This document shows, one piece after another, positions 52,515 to 61,112 of a stretch of 64,000 nucleotides of DNA. The position numbers and the translations under genes were made by a program. The stretch spans positions 992,001 through 1,056,000 of the forward strand of contig NZ_JBHUJW010000043.1 in assembly GCF_042683565.1 (NCBI RefSeq). The letters run 5' to 3'. Numbering within the stretch: position 1 is the first letter of the stretch; the number at the start of each line of letters is the position of its first letter. The DNA comes from Brevibacillus sp042683565 (lineage in GTDB: Bacteria > Bacillota > Bacilli > Brevibacillales > Brevibacillaceae). Below the pieces are notes generated by a model. It saw only the letters and a program-made list of their open reading frames with translations. It did not search any database and was not told where the DNA came from.

Positions 52515-52546
52515 AAAAAGCGTCCTTCTTGCAAGGGCGCTTTTTT
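52515..52546 (+). terminator. Terminator of the M32 carboxypeptidase gene
   Basis: AAAAAGCG-T-CCTT pairs with AAGG-G-CGCTTTTTT. The rest of the 296-bp gap (to 52775) shows no gene. Confidence 0.8.
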
Positions 52547-52775
52547 GTGCAGGAAAGATTTTCATGCCGCTTGTGTCCAGACACCCCGGAACCGCCTGGG
52601 CGAGGGCTGGTACTTTGCCTGTGTGGACAGTCCTCCATCCGTCTGAAGTCCGGCGCTGCGAGCATCGTCGTCCTGCCGCTCTGTTTGGTATAAACGTTTT
52701 TGGGGCATTCTACTATTCTAACTTCCAGCAAGATAGTATCATTATCCATATATCCCAAAAAGTGAGGCGATACGA

Positions 52776-53201
52776 ATGGAAAGAGGCGAAAAAGTCAGCA
52801 TCACGGTAGAAACCACTGTTCATGCACCGGTAGAAAAAGTATGGGAATATTGGACGCAACCAGACCATATTACGAAATGGTCTTTTGCTTCCGATGACTG
52901 GCATGCGCCACATGCCGAGAACGACTTGCGGGTTGGCGGCGCATTTACGACCAGGCTGGAAGCAAAGGATGGCAGCTTCGGGTTTGACTTCGGTGGAGTC
53001 TATGACGAAATTCAAACACACGAATTGATTGCCTATACGCTTGGCGATGGAAGAAAAGTGACGATCACCTTCCATAGCCTGGGAAACGAGACGAAGATCG
53101 TTGAAGTGTTTGAAGCAGAATCCACTCATCCCATTGAGCAGCAGCAAGCAGGCTGGCAGGCGTTTCTGGACAATTTCAAAAAGTATATTGAACAATCCTG
53201 A
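52776..53201 (+). CDS. SRPBCC/AHSA1-domain protein
   Basis: Protein of 141 residues with the START-like fold: VETTVHAPVEKVWEYWTQPD, then WSFASDDWHAPHAENDLRVG and VEVFEAESTHPIEQQQAGWQ. The AHSA1 group binds hydrophobic ligands or, in eukaryotes, Hsp90. Ligand unknown. Confidence 0.85.
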   Translation: MERGEKVSITVETTVHAPVEKVWEYWTQPDHITKWSFASDDWHAPHAENDLRVGGAFTTRLEAKDGSFGFDFGGVYDEIQTHELIAYTLGDGRKVTITFHSLGNETKIVEVFEAESTHPIEQQQAGWQAFLDNFKKYIEQS

Positions 53202-53258
53202 AAACACCCATAAGCAGCGGATTTGCGCCGCACTGCGGAGGATGGGAGTGAATCTGCA

Positions 53259-53780
53259 TTGGTACACTTTACGGAAAAATGGCTGCCGACCTACATCCGA
53301 CGCGACCTCGCCGTCCTGTTTTGCGGGATCAACCCTGGCCGTGTGTCCGCTGCGGTCGGCTACCATTACGCCAATCCGGCCAACCTGTTTTGGCGAGGAC
53401 TGCACGAGGGCGGCCTGACTCCCCGCCGTTTGGCACCGGAGGAAACGGCCCAACTGCTTGATTACAACTACGGGATTACCGACCTGGTATCGCGTCCGAC
53501 CCGCTCCTCCTCCGATTTGCGGGAAGGAGACTTCGCAGCAGGCGCGGAGCAATTCGTGCAGATGATCCAAACGTATCGCCCCCGCGTCATCTGCTTTAAC
53601 GGAATTACCGCCTTCCGCCATGCCACGGGGCAGAAAAAGGCCCCCGTCACGCTTGGCCTTCAGCCGCACCGGGCATTCGGCACAGAAGATTGGCCAGGCA
53701 GCTACCTGTTCGTCATTCCTTCCACAAGCGGTGCGAACGCATCGTACTCACGGGAAAAGCGGCTCGCGATGTTCGGGTAG
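53259..53780 (+). CDS. mug: Mismatch-specific uracil/thymine-DNA glycosylase (Mug/TDG)
   Basis: Protein of 173 residues. Motif 1 FCGINPGRVSAAVGYHYANP (GINPG is the Mug active-site loop) and motif 2 IPSTSGANASYS. It removes U or T opposite G. Start is TTG at 53259 with GGGAGTG eight bases upstream. Confidence 0.88.
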   Translation: MVHFTEKWLPTYIRRDLAVLFCGINPGRVSAAVGYHYANPANLFWRGLHEGGLTPRRLAPEETAQLLDYNYGITDLVSRPTRSSSDLREGDFAAGAEQFVQMIQTYRPRVICFNGITAFRHATGQKKAPVTLGLQPHRAFGTEDWPGSYLFVIPSTSGANASYSREKRLAMFG

Positions 53781-53894
53781 CTCAGCCAGTTTTTACGCGA
53801 GCAAGGCTGGCACCCCCTCTCTTGAGTGTCACAACTCCTTTCTGCGCAGAAATCTGTAGTACAGACGTTTACACACTGCCGCAGGAGGGGAGAA

Positions 53895-54012
53895 ATGGAC
53901 GCACTCATCCGCTTGATCGAGGAAGAATACAAACTCGGCATCATCAAGCATGTCTCGAGGAGAAGAAGAAAAAACGACCTATATGCTGAAAAAAATGAAG
54001 GCCCTCGCGTGA
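53895..54012 (+). pseudogene. Small ORF with an apparent one-base frameshift
   Basis: GGAGGGG precedes an ATG at 53895: MDALIRLIEEEYKLGIIKHV. In the given frame it runs past the following terminator to 54083, which is unlikely. Removing one A from the A6 run at 53969-53974 gives RRRRKTTYMLKKMKALA and a TGA at 54010-54012, inside the left arm of the terminator. The gene may be a 38-residue peptide broken here, a sequencing error, or programmed frameshifting. No family recognised. Confidence 0.4.
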
Positions 54013-54060
54013 AGACTGGCGTCTCTGCCGCTCCTTTCACGCAAGGGCCAATCGTTTTTT
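54000..54060. terminator. Bidirectional terminator
   Basis: GGCCCT-C-GCGTGAA (54000-54013) pairs with TTCACGC-A-AGGGCC (54036-54049); T-runs flank both sides. It can also end the metH-yitJ transcript. Confidence 0.75.
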
Positions 54061-54083
54061 GTCCACTCAGGAGGAACTGTTGA

Positions 54084-55961
54084 CTAGATTCGCGCCTCCG
54101 CCTTGACGAGAGCGCTTTGCTGCCGCACGTATTGCACCAGCTCCGCTGTCATGGAGGAATACGTAAATGGCGTAATCAGGTAAATGCCGTTGAAATATTG
54201 GATGGCCGTATCGAGCAGTTCCTTGGCCATCTGGACGCCTTCCTGTCTCGCTGCCTCGCCCTGCACCCGCTTCATCCGCTCCAGCGCTTCGGCAGACAGC
54301 TTAATGCCGGGAACTTCATTGTGCAGAAACTCCGCATTGCGCGAGCTGGTCAGCGGCATGATGCCGATGAAGACTGGAATGCCGATGTGCCGGGTGGCTT
54401 CGTACACCTGCTTGATCGACTCGGCGTCGTACACCGGCTGGGTCATGATGTAGTCCGCACCGGCCTCCACCTTTTTCTCCAGTCGGGCAACGGCTGCATC
54501 CAGGTTCCGAACGTTCGGGTTGAAAGCCGCCCCGACGATGAACTGCGCCTTTTGCTTCAGCGGACGGCCAGAAAACGAGACTCCCTCATTGAGCTGCTTC
54601 ACCATCCGGATCAGGTCAAAGGACGTCACGTCAAAGACAGAAGTCGCCCCAGGCAAATCGCCGAAACGGGACGGGTCGCCGGTGATGACCAAAATCTGGT
54701 CGATTCCGAGTGCGTGCAGGCCCATCAGGTGCGACTGCTGGCCGATCAGATTGCGGTCGCGGCAGGCGATGTGCAAAAGTGGATCGATACCGTAACGGCT
54801 CTTCATCAGTGCCCCGAGCGCCATGTTACTCATCCGCACCGTCGCCAGCGAGTTGTCCGCCAAAGTAATCGCATCCGCTCCGGCGCGGTGCAGCTCACAG
54901 CAGCCTTCGAGAAAAGACTCTGCGTCGAGATCGCGCGGCGGGTCGAACTCGACGATGATGGTCGTCTCCGTCTTGACGCGCTCGACGATGCTGGGCTTTC
55001 CTTGCTCGCGGATATTTTGCACGGTCACCTGCGGACGTTCTCCGGGGACGACCGTCGGATTCACGCGAACCAGCGGCTCCAGCTCTTCCAGTGCGTCCGC
55101 CATCGCTTTTACGTGGGCAGGCGTCGTACCACAGCAGCCCCCGATCAGACGGATGCCTTGTTCCCGCAGCCGCAGCGCGCTTTGGCCGAAGTAGTCCGGT
55201 GCCGACTTGAACGCGTATTCTCCGTCCATCAGGCCCAGGCGGCCCGCGTTCGGGAAGGCTGACAGCAGTGCACCATCCGGAACGACCGTACTTTCAAACG
55301 AGCGCAAAATTTCAGCCGGACCAAGTCGACAGTTGAGGCCGACGATGTCTGCTCCCGCCGCTTTCAGCTTGGCAAATGCATCCGTGAGCGAATATCCGTC
55401 CCGCGTCCGGCCGACCTCCAATGTCGCCAGCTGCGCGATCAGCGGCGCGTCTGTCAGCGGACGAATCACATCGAGCGCCAGCAGCAGCTCTTCCAGGTCG
55501 AGGAACGTCTCCAGGATGATGCCATCGACCCCTGCATGCAGCAAGGCAATCGCCTGTTCTTCGTACTGGTCGCGGTATTCGTCCAGCACTTTTTTGCGCA
55601 CGCGCCCGGCCAGGATCGAGCCGATGCTCCCGGCAACGTAAGCGTCGTCCCGCGCGGACTCGCGGGCGAGCTTCACGGCAAGCCGGTTGATTCGCGCCAC
55701 TTTATGCTCCAGCCCGTAGCGCGATAGCGAATCGCGGTTGGCGGCGTACGTGTTGGTCTCCAGGAGTCTTGCTCCTGCGGCGTAGTACGAATCGTGCACT
55801 TCCTGCACCAGTGTCGGATTGGACAGGCACAGCTCCTCGAAGCTTACGCCGACCGGGACGCCCAGCCTGTGCAGCTGGGTCGCCATCGCTCCGTCCCCGA
55901 TCAGCAGGTGGTCCTGCAAGTATGCCCGCAAATCTTTCTTGCTCCAGGTCAACTCAATCAC
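54084..55961 (-). CDS. yitJ: Bifunctional homocysteine S-methyltransferase/methylenetetrahydrofolate reductase
   Basis: Protein of 625 residues. The N-terminal half (about 10-300) is a homocysteine methyltransferase with the zinc cysteines in GLNCRLGP and IGGCCGTTPAHV. The C-terminal half (about 325-610) is a MetF-like TIM barrel (EFDPPRDLDAESFLEG, LVITGDPSRFGD, DYIMTQPVYD). This fusion is as in YitJ of Bacillus. It provides 5-methyl-THF next to MetH. 21 bp after metH in the same operon. Confidence 0.92.
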   Translation of the reverse strand: MIELTWSKKDLRAYLQDHLLIGDGAMATQLHRLGVPVGVSFEELCLSNPTLVQEVHDSYYAAGARLLETNTYAANRDSLSRYGLEHKVARINRLAVKLARESARDDAYVAGSIGSILAGRVRKKVLDEYRDQYEEQAIALLHAGVDGIILETFLDLEELLLALDVIRPLTDAPLIAQLATLEVGRTRDGYSLTDAFAKLKAAGADIVGLNCRLGPAEILRSFESTVVPDGALLSAFPNAGRLGLMDGEYAFKSAPDYFGQSALRLREQGIRLIGGCCGTTPAHVKAMADALEELEPLVRVNPTVVPGERPQVTVQNIREQGKPSIVERVKTETTIIVEFDPPRDLDAESFLEGCCELHRAGADAITLADNSLATVRMSNMALGALMKSRYGIDPLLHIACRDRNLIGQQSHLMGLHALGIDQILVITGDPSRFGDLPGATSVFDVTSFDLIRMVKQLNEGVSFSGRPLKQKAQFIVGAAFNPNVRNLDAAVARLEKKVEAGADYIMTQPVYDAESIKQVYEATRHIGIPVFIGIMPLTSSRNAEFLHNEVPGIKLSAEALERMKRVQGEAARQEGVQMAKELLDTAIQYFNGIYLITPFTYSSMTAELVQYVRQQSALVKAEARI

Positions 55962-55982
55962 TTCTCTCCTTTTGATTCCGTT

Positions 55983-58900
55983 TTATGTTTCAAACACCGA
56001 CGGTCCGGCGTTAAAATAACGAGCTTCCGGGTGGGCGAATACCATTGCAGAAACTGATGCTTCCGGCTCCATCATGAAGCCTTCTGTCAGCTGCACCCCG
56101 ATGTCTCCCGGCTGCAGCAGGCGGAACAACTGTGCCTGATCCTCCAGATTCGGGCAGGCCGGGTAGCCGAACGACACGCGGATTCCCTGGTAGCGGGCGC
56201 CGAATCGCTCCAGCATCGTCATTTCAGCTGGATCGGGAATGCCCCACACATCGCGCATGATGTGGTGAATCCGCTCGGCGAACGCCTCGGCCAGCTCCAG
56301 CGCCAGCGCCTGCAGGACGTGGGAGCGCAAGTAGTCGCCGCGTTCTTTCAACTCGGCAGAACGCTCGCGGATGCCGCCGCCCGCCGTCACGGTCAGGAAG
56401 CCGACGTAGTCCATCTCCCCGCTCTCCACCGGACGCAGGAAGTCGGAGAGGCACAGATGCGGCTCCTCCTGCTGGCGCGGGAAGTCAAAGCGTTCCAGCA
56501 CCTTGCTGTGGTCGTTCGGATCGTAGACGATCACCTGGTTGCCATCTGACTGCGCCGGGAAAAATTGATACATCCCGTGCGCCGTGATCGAGCCTGTCTG
56601 CTTCGCATCGCTTAGCAATTCCTCAACCAGGCCGTACAGCTCGAGCACTTTTTCGTCGCCGGATTCGATCAGTTTGTCGACGTTGCCGCGCACCCCGAGA
56701 TGCTTGCCGAGCAGCATCCGCAGATTCAGATACGGCTGCAGATGGCTGATCGGATACTGACGCAGGACATGTCGCTCGCAATCCGGCGGGACGTGTACCG
56801 GTACGGTCTTGCTGACGGCAGAACGGGCAGGCAGCGCCGATTTTGGTTTGGGTGCAACTGCTGGCTGGGCGTCCGCCGCAGCTTCCAGCAATTGCTGCTG
56901 CTCTTCTGCGAGCCGCTTCCGCTCTTCCGGATTTTGCAGCCGGTTCACCAGCTCTAGCCCATCCATCGCATCTTTGGCATAGAGGACGATGCCGCGGTAT
57001 TCCGGCGCGATCCGGTTGGAAGTAAACTTCCGGGTCAGCGCTGCCCCCCCGACCATCAACGGCACGTCGATCCCTGCATCACGCAAGTCTTGGGCGGTAA
57101 TGACCATCTGCTGTGCGGATTTTACCAACAGCCCCGACAGACCGATGGCATCCGGCTTTTCCTCGCGGCATGCCGCAATCAGTTGCTCCGGCGGCACTTT
57201 GATGCCAAGGTTTACGACTTCGTAGCCGTTGTTCGCCAGGATGATTTCCACCAGGTTCTTTCCGATGTCGTGCACGTCGCCTTTGACGGTCGCGAGCAAA
57301 ATTTTTCCTTTGGCCGCCGAGTCCAATTTTTCCATGAACGGCTCCAGATACGACACGGACGCCTTCATGACCTCGGCGCTCTGCAGCACTTCCGCGACGA
57401 TCAGCTGGTTGCCGTTGAACAGCCGCCCTACCTCTTCCATCCCGGCCATCAGCGGACCGTTGATGATCTCGAGCGGCGCGTATTTCTCCAGCGCGAGCTT
57501 CAGGTCGTCAAACAGGCCGTCCTTGGAGCCTTCGACGACGTAGCGCGCCAGACGTTCTTCCAACGTCAGCGACGACGCTTCCACGCGCACTTCTTTTTTC
57601 TTGGCACGGTAAAACTCGGTGAACGCCGCCAGCGTCTCGTCGCTTGTCTCGAACAGCAGCGCTTCGGCGAGCCTGCGTTCTTCCTCGGGAATCGAGGCGT
57701 AACGCTCCAGCTTCTCGGTATTGACGATGGCGTAGTCCAGGCCAGCCAGCGTCGTGTGGTACAGGAACACGGCATTGAGCACTTCGCGACCTGCGGCTGG
57801 CAAGCCGAAGGAGACGTTGCTGACCCCAAGGATCGTCTTGCACTCCGGCATCGCCTGTTTGATGAGGCGGATGCCCTCGACCGTTTCCCTGGCGGAGCCG
57901 ATGTACTGCTCGTCGCCCGTTCCAACCGGAAATACGAGCGGGTCAAAAATGATGTCCTGCGGCTTCACCCCGTATTGGTTGACCAAAATGTCGTAGGAGC
58001 GCTTCGCCACTTCCAGCTTCTTCTCCCGGGTGGTCGCCATCCCCGATTCCTCGATCGTCCCGACGACGACAGCAGCTCCGTATTTATGGATCAAGGGCGC
58101 GACTTCCTCGAAGCGCTCCAGTCCGTCCTCGAGGTTGATCGAGTTGAGGATCGCCTTCCCCTGGGAATAGCGCAGCCCCAACTCCATGACCTTCGCATCG
58201 GTGGAGTCGATCATCAGCGGCGCTTTCACTTTTTTCACAACATACTGCAAAAAATTCTCCATATCTGCATACTCGTCACGGTCCGGATCGGCCAGGCAGA
58301 TGTCGATGACCTGTGCGCCTCGCTTCACCTGCGCGCGCGCGATGTCAGACGCTTCCTCGTACTGGCCTGCCGCGATGAGGTCGCGGAATTTTTTCGACCC
58401 GATGACGTTCGTGCGCTCGCCTACAAGCAGCGGGCGATTGTCGTCCTCCACGTAGACGACTTCGATCCCGGAGACGGCGCTGACCGGCCTCGTGACCTGT
58501 GCGCGCGGCTTGCAGTCTTTCAACGCTTCCGCCATCGCCCGGATGTGCTCCGGAGTCGTGCCGCAGCATCCGCCGGCGATGTTCAGCCAGCCCTGCTCGG
58601 CAAAGGCGCGCATTTTCGCTGCCAGTCCTTGCGGGGTCTCGTGGTAATGGCCGTTCTCATCCGGCAGCCCGGCGTTCGGGTAACAGCTCACGCCGCATTG
58701 CGCGAGCGAGGCCAAGGTGCGCAGATGGTCGCGCATGAATTCCGGCCCGGTGGCACAGTTCAGGCCGACCGAGACCGGCTCGAGATGCTCCAGCGAAAAG
58801 TAGAACGCTTCGATGTTCTGTCCGGCCAAGGTCGTCCCCATCGGCTCGATCGTGCCGGAGAGCATGACGGGCAGCTCTGTCCCAAGCTCCTCGAACGCCT

Positions 58901-59432
58901 TGCGGATGCCGATTCCGCCCGCCTTGACGTTCAGCGTATCCTGGGAGGTCTCCAGCAAGAGCACGTCGGCTCCGCCCAGAATCATCCCTTTTGCCTGGCG
59001 AAAGTAAGCCTCCACCAGCTCCTCGAACGTGACCCCGCCTGTCAGGGACAAGGTCTTGGTCGTCGGCCCCATGGAGCCTGCCACGTAGCGCGGCCATTCC
59101 GGTGTCGAAAATGCGTCCGCCGCTTCCTTCGCCAGCTTTGTCGCGGCGATGTTGATTTCCATGTCTTTGTCTGCCACGTTGTATTCGGCCAGGACTACCG
59201 AGGTGGCTCCAAACGTATTGGTCTCGATAATGTCGGCTCCTGCCTCCAGATACTTTTCGTGGATGGAGCGGATCACATCGGGTCTCGTCAAATTCAACAG
59301 CTCGTTACAGCCGTCGTACTCCTCGCCGCCAAAATCGTCAGCCGTCAGATTTGCCTGTTGCAGCATGGTTCCCATTGCTCCGTCGAGAATCAGAATTTTT
59401 CGGGAAAGCTGCTCGCGAAAGGTTGGTTTCAT
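55983..59432 (-). CDS. metH: Cobalamin-dependent methionine synthase
   Basis: Protein of 1149 residues with all four MetH modules: Hcy-binding (about 10-310, zinc ligands in IAGGCCGTTPEHIRAMA), pterin-binding (about 340-600, VGERTNVIGSKKFRDL), cobalamin-binding (about 650-870, GDVHDIGKNLVEIILAN with the Co-ligand His) and the SAM reactivation domain (about 920-1149, VSFGYPACPNLEDQAQLFRL). AAGGAG seven bases before the ATG at 59432 sets the start; the longer open frame begins inside the riboswitch. Regulated by the SAM-I riboswitch upstream. Confidence 0.95.
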   Translation of the reverse strand: MKPTFREQLSRKILILDGAMGTMLQQANLTADDFGGEEYDGCNELLNLTRPDVIRSIHEKYLEAGADIIETNTFGATSVVLAEYNVADKDMEINIAATKLAKEAADAFSTPEWPRYVAGSMGPTTKTLSLTGGVTFEELVEAYFRQAKGMILGGADVLLLETSQDTLNVKAGGIGIRKAFEELGTELPVMLSGTIEPMGTTLAGQNIEAFYFSLEHLEPVSVGLNCATGPEFMRDHLRTLASLAQCGVSCYPNAGLPDENGHYHETPQGLAAKMRAFAEQGWLNIAGGCCGTTPEHIRAMAEALKDCKPRAQVTRPVSAVSGIEVVYVEDDNRPLLVGERTNVIGSKKFRDLIAAGQYEEASDIARAQVKRGAQVIDICLADPDRDEYADMENFLQYVVKKVKAPLMIDSTDAKVMELGLRYSQGKAILNSINLEDGLERFEEVAPLIHKYGAAVVVGTIEESGMATTREKKLEVAKRSYDILVNQYGVKPQDIIFDPLVFPVGTGDEQYIGSARETVEGIRLIKQAMPECKTILGVSNVSFGLPAAGREVLNAVFLYHTTLAGLDYAIVNTEKLERYASIPEEERRLAEALLFETSDETLAAFTEFYRAKKKEVRVEASSLTLEERLARYVVEGSKDGLFDDLKLALEKYAPLEIINGPLMAGMEEVGRLFNGNQLIVAEVLQSAEVMKASVSYLEPFMEKLDSAAKGKILLATVKGDVHDIGKNLVEIILANNGYEVVNLGIKVPPEQLIAACREEKPDAIGLSGLLVKSAQQMVITAQDLRDAGIDVPLMVGGAALTRKFTSNRIAPEYRGIVLYAKDAMDGLELVNRLQNPEERKRLAEEQQQLLEAAADAQPAVAPKPKSALPARSAVSKTVPVHVPPDCERHVLRQYPISHLQPYLNLRMLLGKHLGVRGNVDKLIESGDEKVLELYGLVEELLSDAKQTGSITAHGMYQFFPAQSDGNQVIVYDPNDHSKVLERFDFPRQQEEPHLCLSDFLRPVESGEMDYVGFLTVTAGGGIRERSAELKERGDYLRSHVLQALALELAEAFAERIHHIMRDVWGIPDPAEMTMLERFGARYQGIRVSFGYPACPNLEDQAQLFRLLQPGDIGVQLTEGFMMEPEASVSAMVFAHPEARYFNAGPSVFET

Positions 59433-59500
59433 CAGCTTGCTCCTTCTTGGCTTTTTTTTAAGCCCTGTCGTACATGTCAGTGAACGAGATGTGGGTACAA

Positions 59501-59534
59501 AAAAATCCCCTTCTTTGAAGAAAGAAGAGGATTT
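59501..59534 (-). terminator. Riboswitch-controlled terminator of metH
   Basis: On the minus strand AATCCTCTTCTTT pairs with AAAGAAGGGGATT and is followed by seven Ts, 31 bp downstream of the SAM aptamer. It is the OFF hairpin. Confidence 0.85.
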
Positions 59535-59564
59535 GTCCGCGGGATACAGAAGCGCAAAAGTCAT

Positions 59565-59668
59565 CCTCTCATCTTTCAAAGCCGTAGCTTTGCTGGAATT
59601 GGCACCGGATTTTAACCGGTTGCCGAGGCTTCATCAGGCCAGTCCCTCTGCCTCTCTGGATAAGAGTT
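59565..59668 (-). promoter_or_regulatory. SAM-I (S-box) riboswitch aptamer
   Basis: Reading the minus strand: CTTATCCAGAGAGGCAGAGG, then GACTGGCCTGATGAAGCC, CGGCAACC, GGTGCCAATTCCAGC and a closing GAAAGATGAGAG. These are the invariant S-box blocks: P1, the K-turn and P3/P4 core. SAM binding favours the terminator at 59501-59534, switching off metH-yitJ. Confidence 0.95.
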
Positions 59669-59717
59669 GTACATCGTTATGCGATTGTTTTGAAAAAGCT
59701 CGATCACATTTGCAAGT

Positions 59718-59746
59718 ATCTTAACACCCCCCTGACTTCGCGTCAA
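59718..59746 (-). promoter_or_regulatory. Promoter of the metH-yitJ operon
   Basis: Minus strand TTGACG (59741-59746) and TAAGAT (59718-59723), 17 bp apart, about 45 bp before the riboswitch. Confidence 0.7.
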
Positions 59747-59880
59747 TTGAGATTTTGTCTACTATTTGCTTTTATCCGACTCCATCGCGCCCATTTTTGC
59801 AGGAACTGGTCATTCGCCCACGCCATTCTGTACGTCCGTGTATAGACTAGAGCATAACGGAAAGGAGGGGGAAAACAAAC

Positions 59881-59982
59881 ATGAGTACATCTTTCTGCGG
59901 CGGTTTTTTTGGTGACAGCTTCGCATTGGTGCTCGTACTGTTTATCCTGCTGGTCATCGTTGGGTGCTCTGAAGACTGCTAA
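59881..59982 (+). CDS. YjcZ-family sporulation mini-protein (second copy)
   Basis: 33 residues. It opens MSTSFCGGFFGDSFALVLVL and ends VIVGCSEDC; Gly/Phe-rich start, one helix and the IVGC end match YjcZ. AAAGGAGGGGG lies upstream. The core FALVLVLF-ILL-IVGC is shared with the copy at 38756-38848. Probably spore-associated. Confidence 0.8.
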   Translation: MSTSFCGGFFGDSFALVLVLFILLVIVGCSEDC

Positions 59983-60108
59983 TGACGGTGGATAGAAAAA
60001 CGCTACAATGCAAGGCTCATGGATGAGCGGCCGCAGTTGAAGCGGCTCGCTCCCATGCGCCCCGGAATGGATGAACGCCCTCGCTTATGAATTCCCCTAC
60101 GTGGCAAA

Positions 60109-60136
60109 GAGCCTGGAATTTCCTCTAGGCTCCTTT
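60109..60136 (+). terminator. Terminator after the second YjcZ gene
   Basis: GAGCCT (60109-60114) and AGGCTC (60127-60132) followed by CTTTT. The stretch 59983-60108 is GC-rich and shows no gene. Confidence 0.5.
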
Positions 60137-60272
60137 TGCGTTTCCTTCTTCCCCGTTCGTTGTCACCCCTCCCTTCCTTTGCTATACTGAAGGGATAAGA
60201 AATGGCAAGCGAGGCACGTTAGCGTTTGGCGTAAAGCCTCGGCGCTTGGCAATACTAAAGGAGCGAACCCAT

Positions 60273-60767
60273 GTGGATACACTCGAGGCGCGTGAAAAAG
60301 ACGAATTTTTATCCTGTCTGGAGACGATCAAGCAGCTTGAGACCAGCGAATTTGAGACATACTCCATCGTAAAGCACCGGGAGTCGGGCGAACATTTCTT
60401 GCGCTATTTCCTGTCCCATATCAACCTGTCCGAAGGCGGGCGGCGGGATGACTACGATCACTTTATGCCGCTTGATTCAGACGATGTGCTCGGGCTGATG
60501 TTTGGCGAACAGGAGTATCGGTTTCCCGACCATTGGCGCCGCTCGTACCTGCGCAGCGGCAACGACAACCGCCTGATTCCCTTCGATCCGTCGGAGAATT
60601 ACGACCTGGAAGAAGATGCGGCAGCCGAGCTCGCCATGCTGCAGCAGTTGGAGCTGTTCAAGCAGCAGTGGATGAATGCGGAAAACCAGAGCGCCGAGGA
60701 AAGGGAAAAGCTGACCCGGGCTTACTTCTCCGAACTGGACAAGATTTTGAAAAAACCGGAGGAGTGA
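60273..60767 (+). CDS. Unknown 164-residue acidic protein
   Basis: No family recognised. Soluble and acidic; SIVKHRESGEHFLRYFLSHI and RDDYDHFMPLDSDDVLGLMF are the most ordered-looking parts, and a helical Glu-rich tail ends LDKILKKPEE. AAAGGAG sits before the GTG at 60273, better than the upstream in-frame start at 60246. The argS promoter begins just after its stop codon. Confidence 0.6.
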   Translation: MDTLEAREKDEFLSCLETIKQLETSEFETYSIVKHRESGEHFLRYFLSHINLSEGGRRDDYDHFMPLDSDDVLGLMFGEQEYRFPDHWRRSYLRSGNDNRLIPFDPSENYDLEEDAAAELAMLQQLELFKQQWMNAENQSAEEREKLTRAYFSELDKILKKPEE

Positions 60768-60768
60768 G

Positions 60769-60798
60769 TTGCACAATAAGCAGCTCACCAGCTATAAT
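60769..60798 (+). promoter_or_regulatory. argS promoter
   Basis: TTGCAC (60769-60774) and TATAAT (60793-60798), 18 bp apart, directly before the T-box leader. Confidence 0.75.
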
Positions 60799-60804
60799 GC
60801 TAAT

Positions 60805-61075
60805 GAATAGTTGATTCGTTGATGAGGAGAGTACCTCATGGAAACGGCACAAGCGAGTCGGGGACGGTGCAAGCCCGACGCCAGACCATGCGGGGAAGCG
60901 CACCTCGGAGAAGCGGCCTGAAGATCTGCAACCTGGCAGATTGCGTAAGGTTTCGCCGGGACTGCCCGATACAGCAGACAAAGCGGTTTTTGCCTGGCGC
61001 AAAAACAACAGGAGTGGCACCGCGGGAGCACAACCTCTCGTCTCTTTCTTACAGGAGACGCAGAGGTTTTTTATT
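60805..61075 (+). promoter_or_regulatory. T-box leader for argS, specifier codon CGC (Arg)
   Basis: Stem I features: AGAGTA near 60829, GGTGCAAGCCC near 60866-60876 and GGAAGCGCACCTC near 60894-60906, in which CGC at 60899-60901 occupies the specifier position. The T-box GGAGTGGCACCGCGGG is at 61011-61026. The terminator is AACCTCTCGTCTC (61032-61044) paired with GAGACGCAGAGGTT (61054-61067) and TTTTTT. Uncharged tRNA-Arg should pair with CGC and with the T-box bulge and prevent termination. Confidence 0.9.
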
Positions 61076-61112
61076 TGGGCACTCCATCTTTTCAATGAGA
61101 AAGGGGATTCAC

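Noticed and set aside
57090..59483. 797-codon open frame antisense to metH
   Set aside because: It mirrors the metH codon pattern, has no SD and no recognisable domain; an artefact of GC-rich coding DNA.
59433..59579. N-terminal extension of MetH of 49 residues
   Set aside because: The stretch is the riboswitch aptamer and terminator; the SD and conserved start are at 59432.
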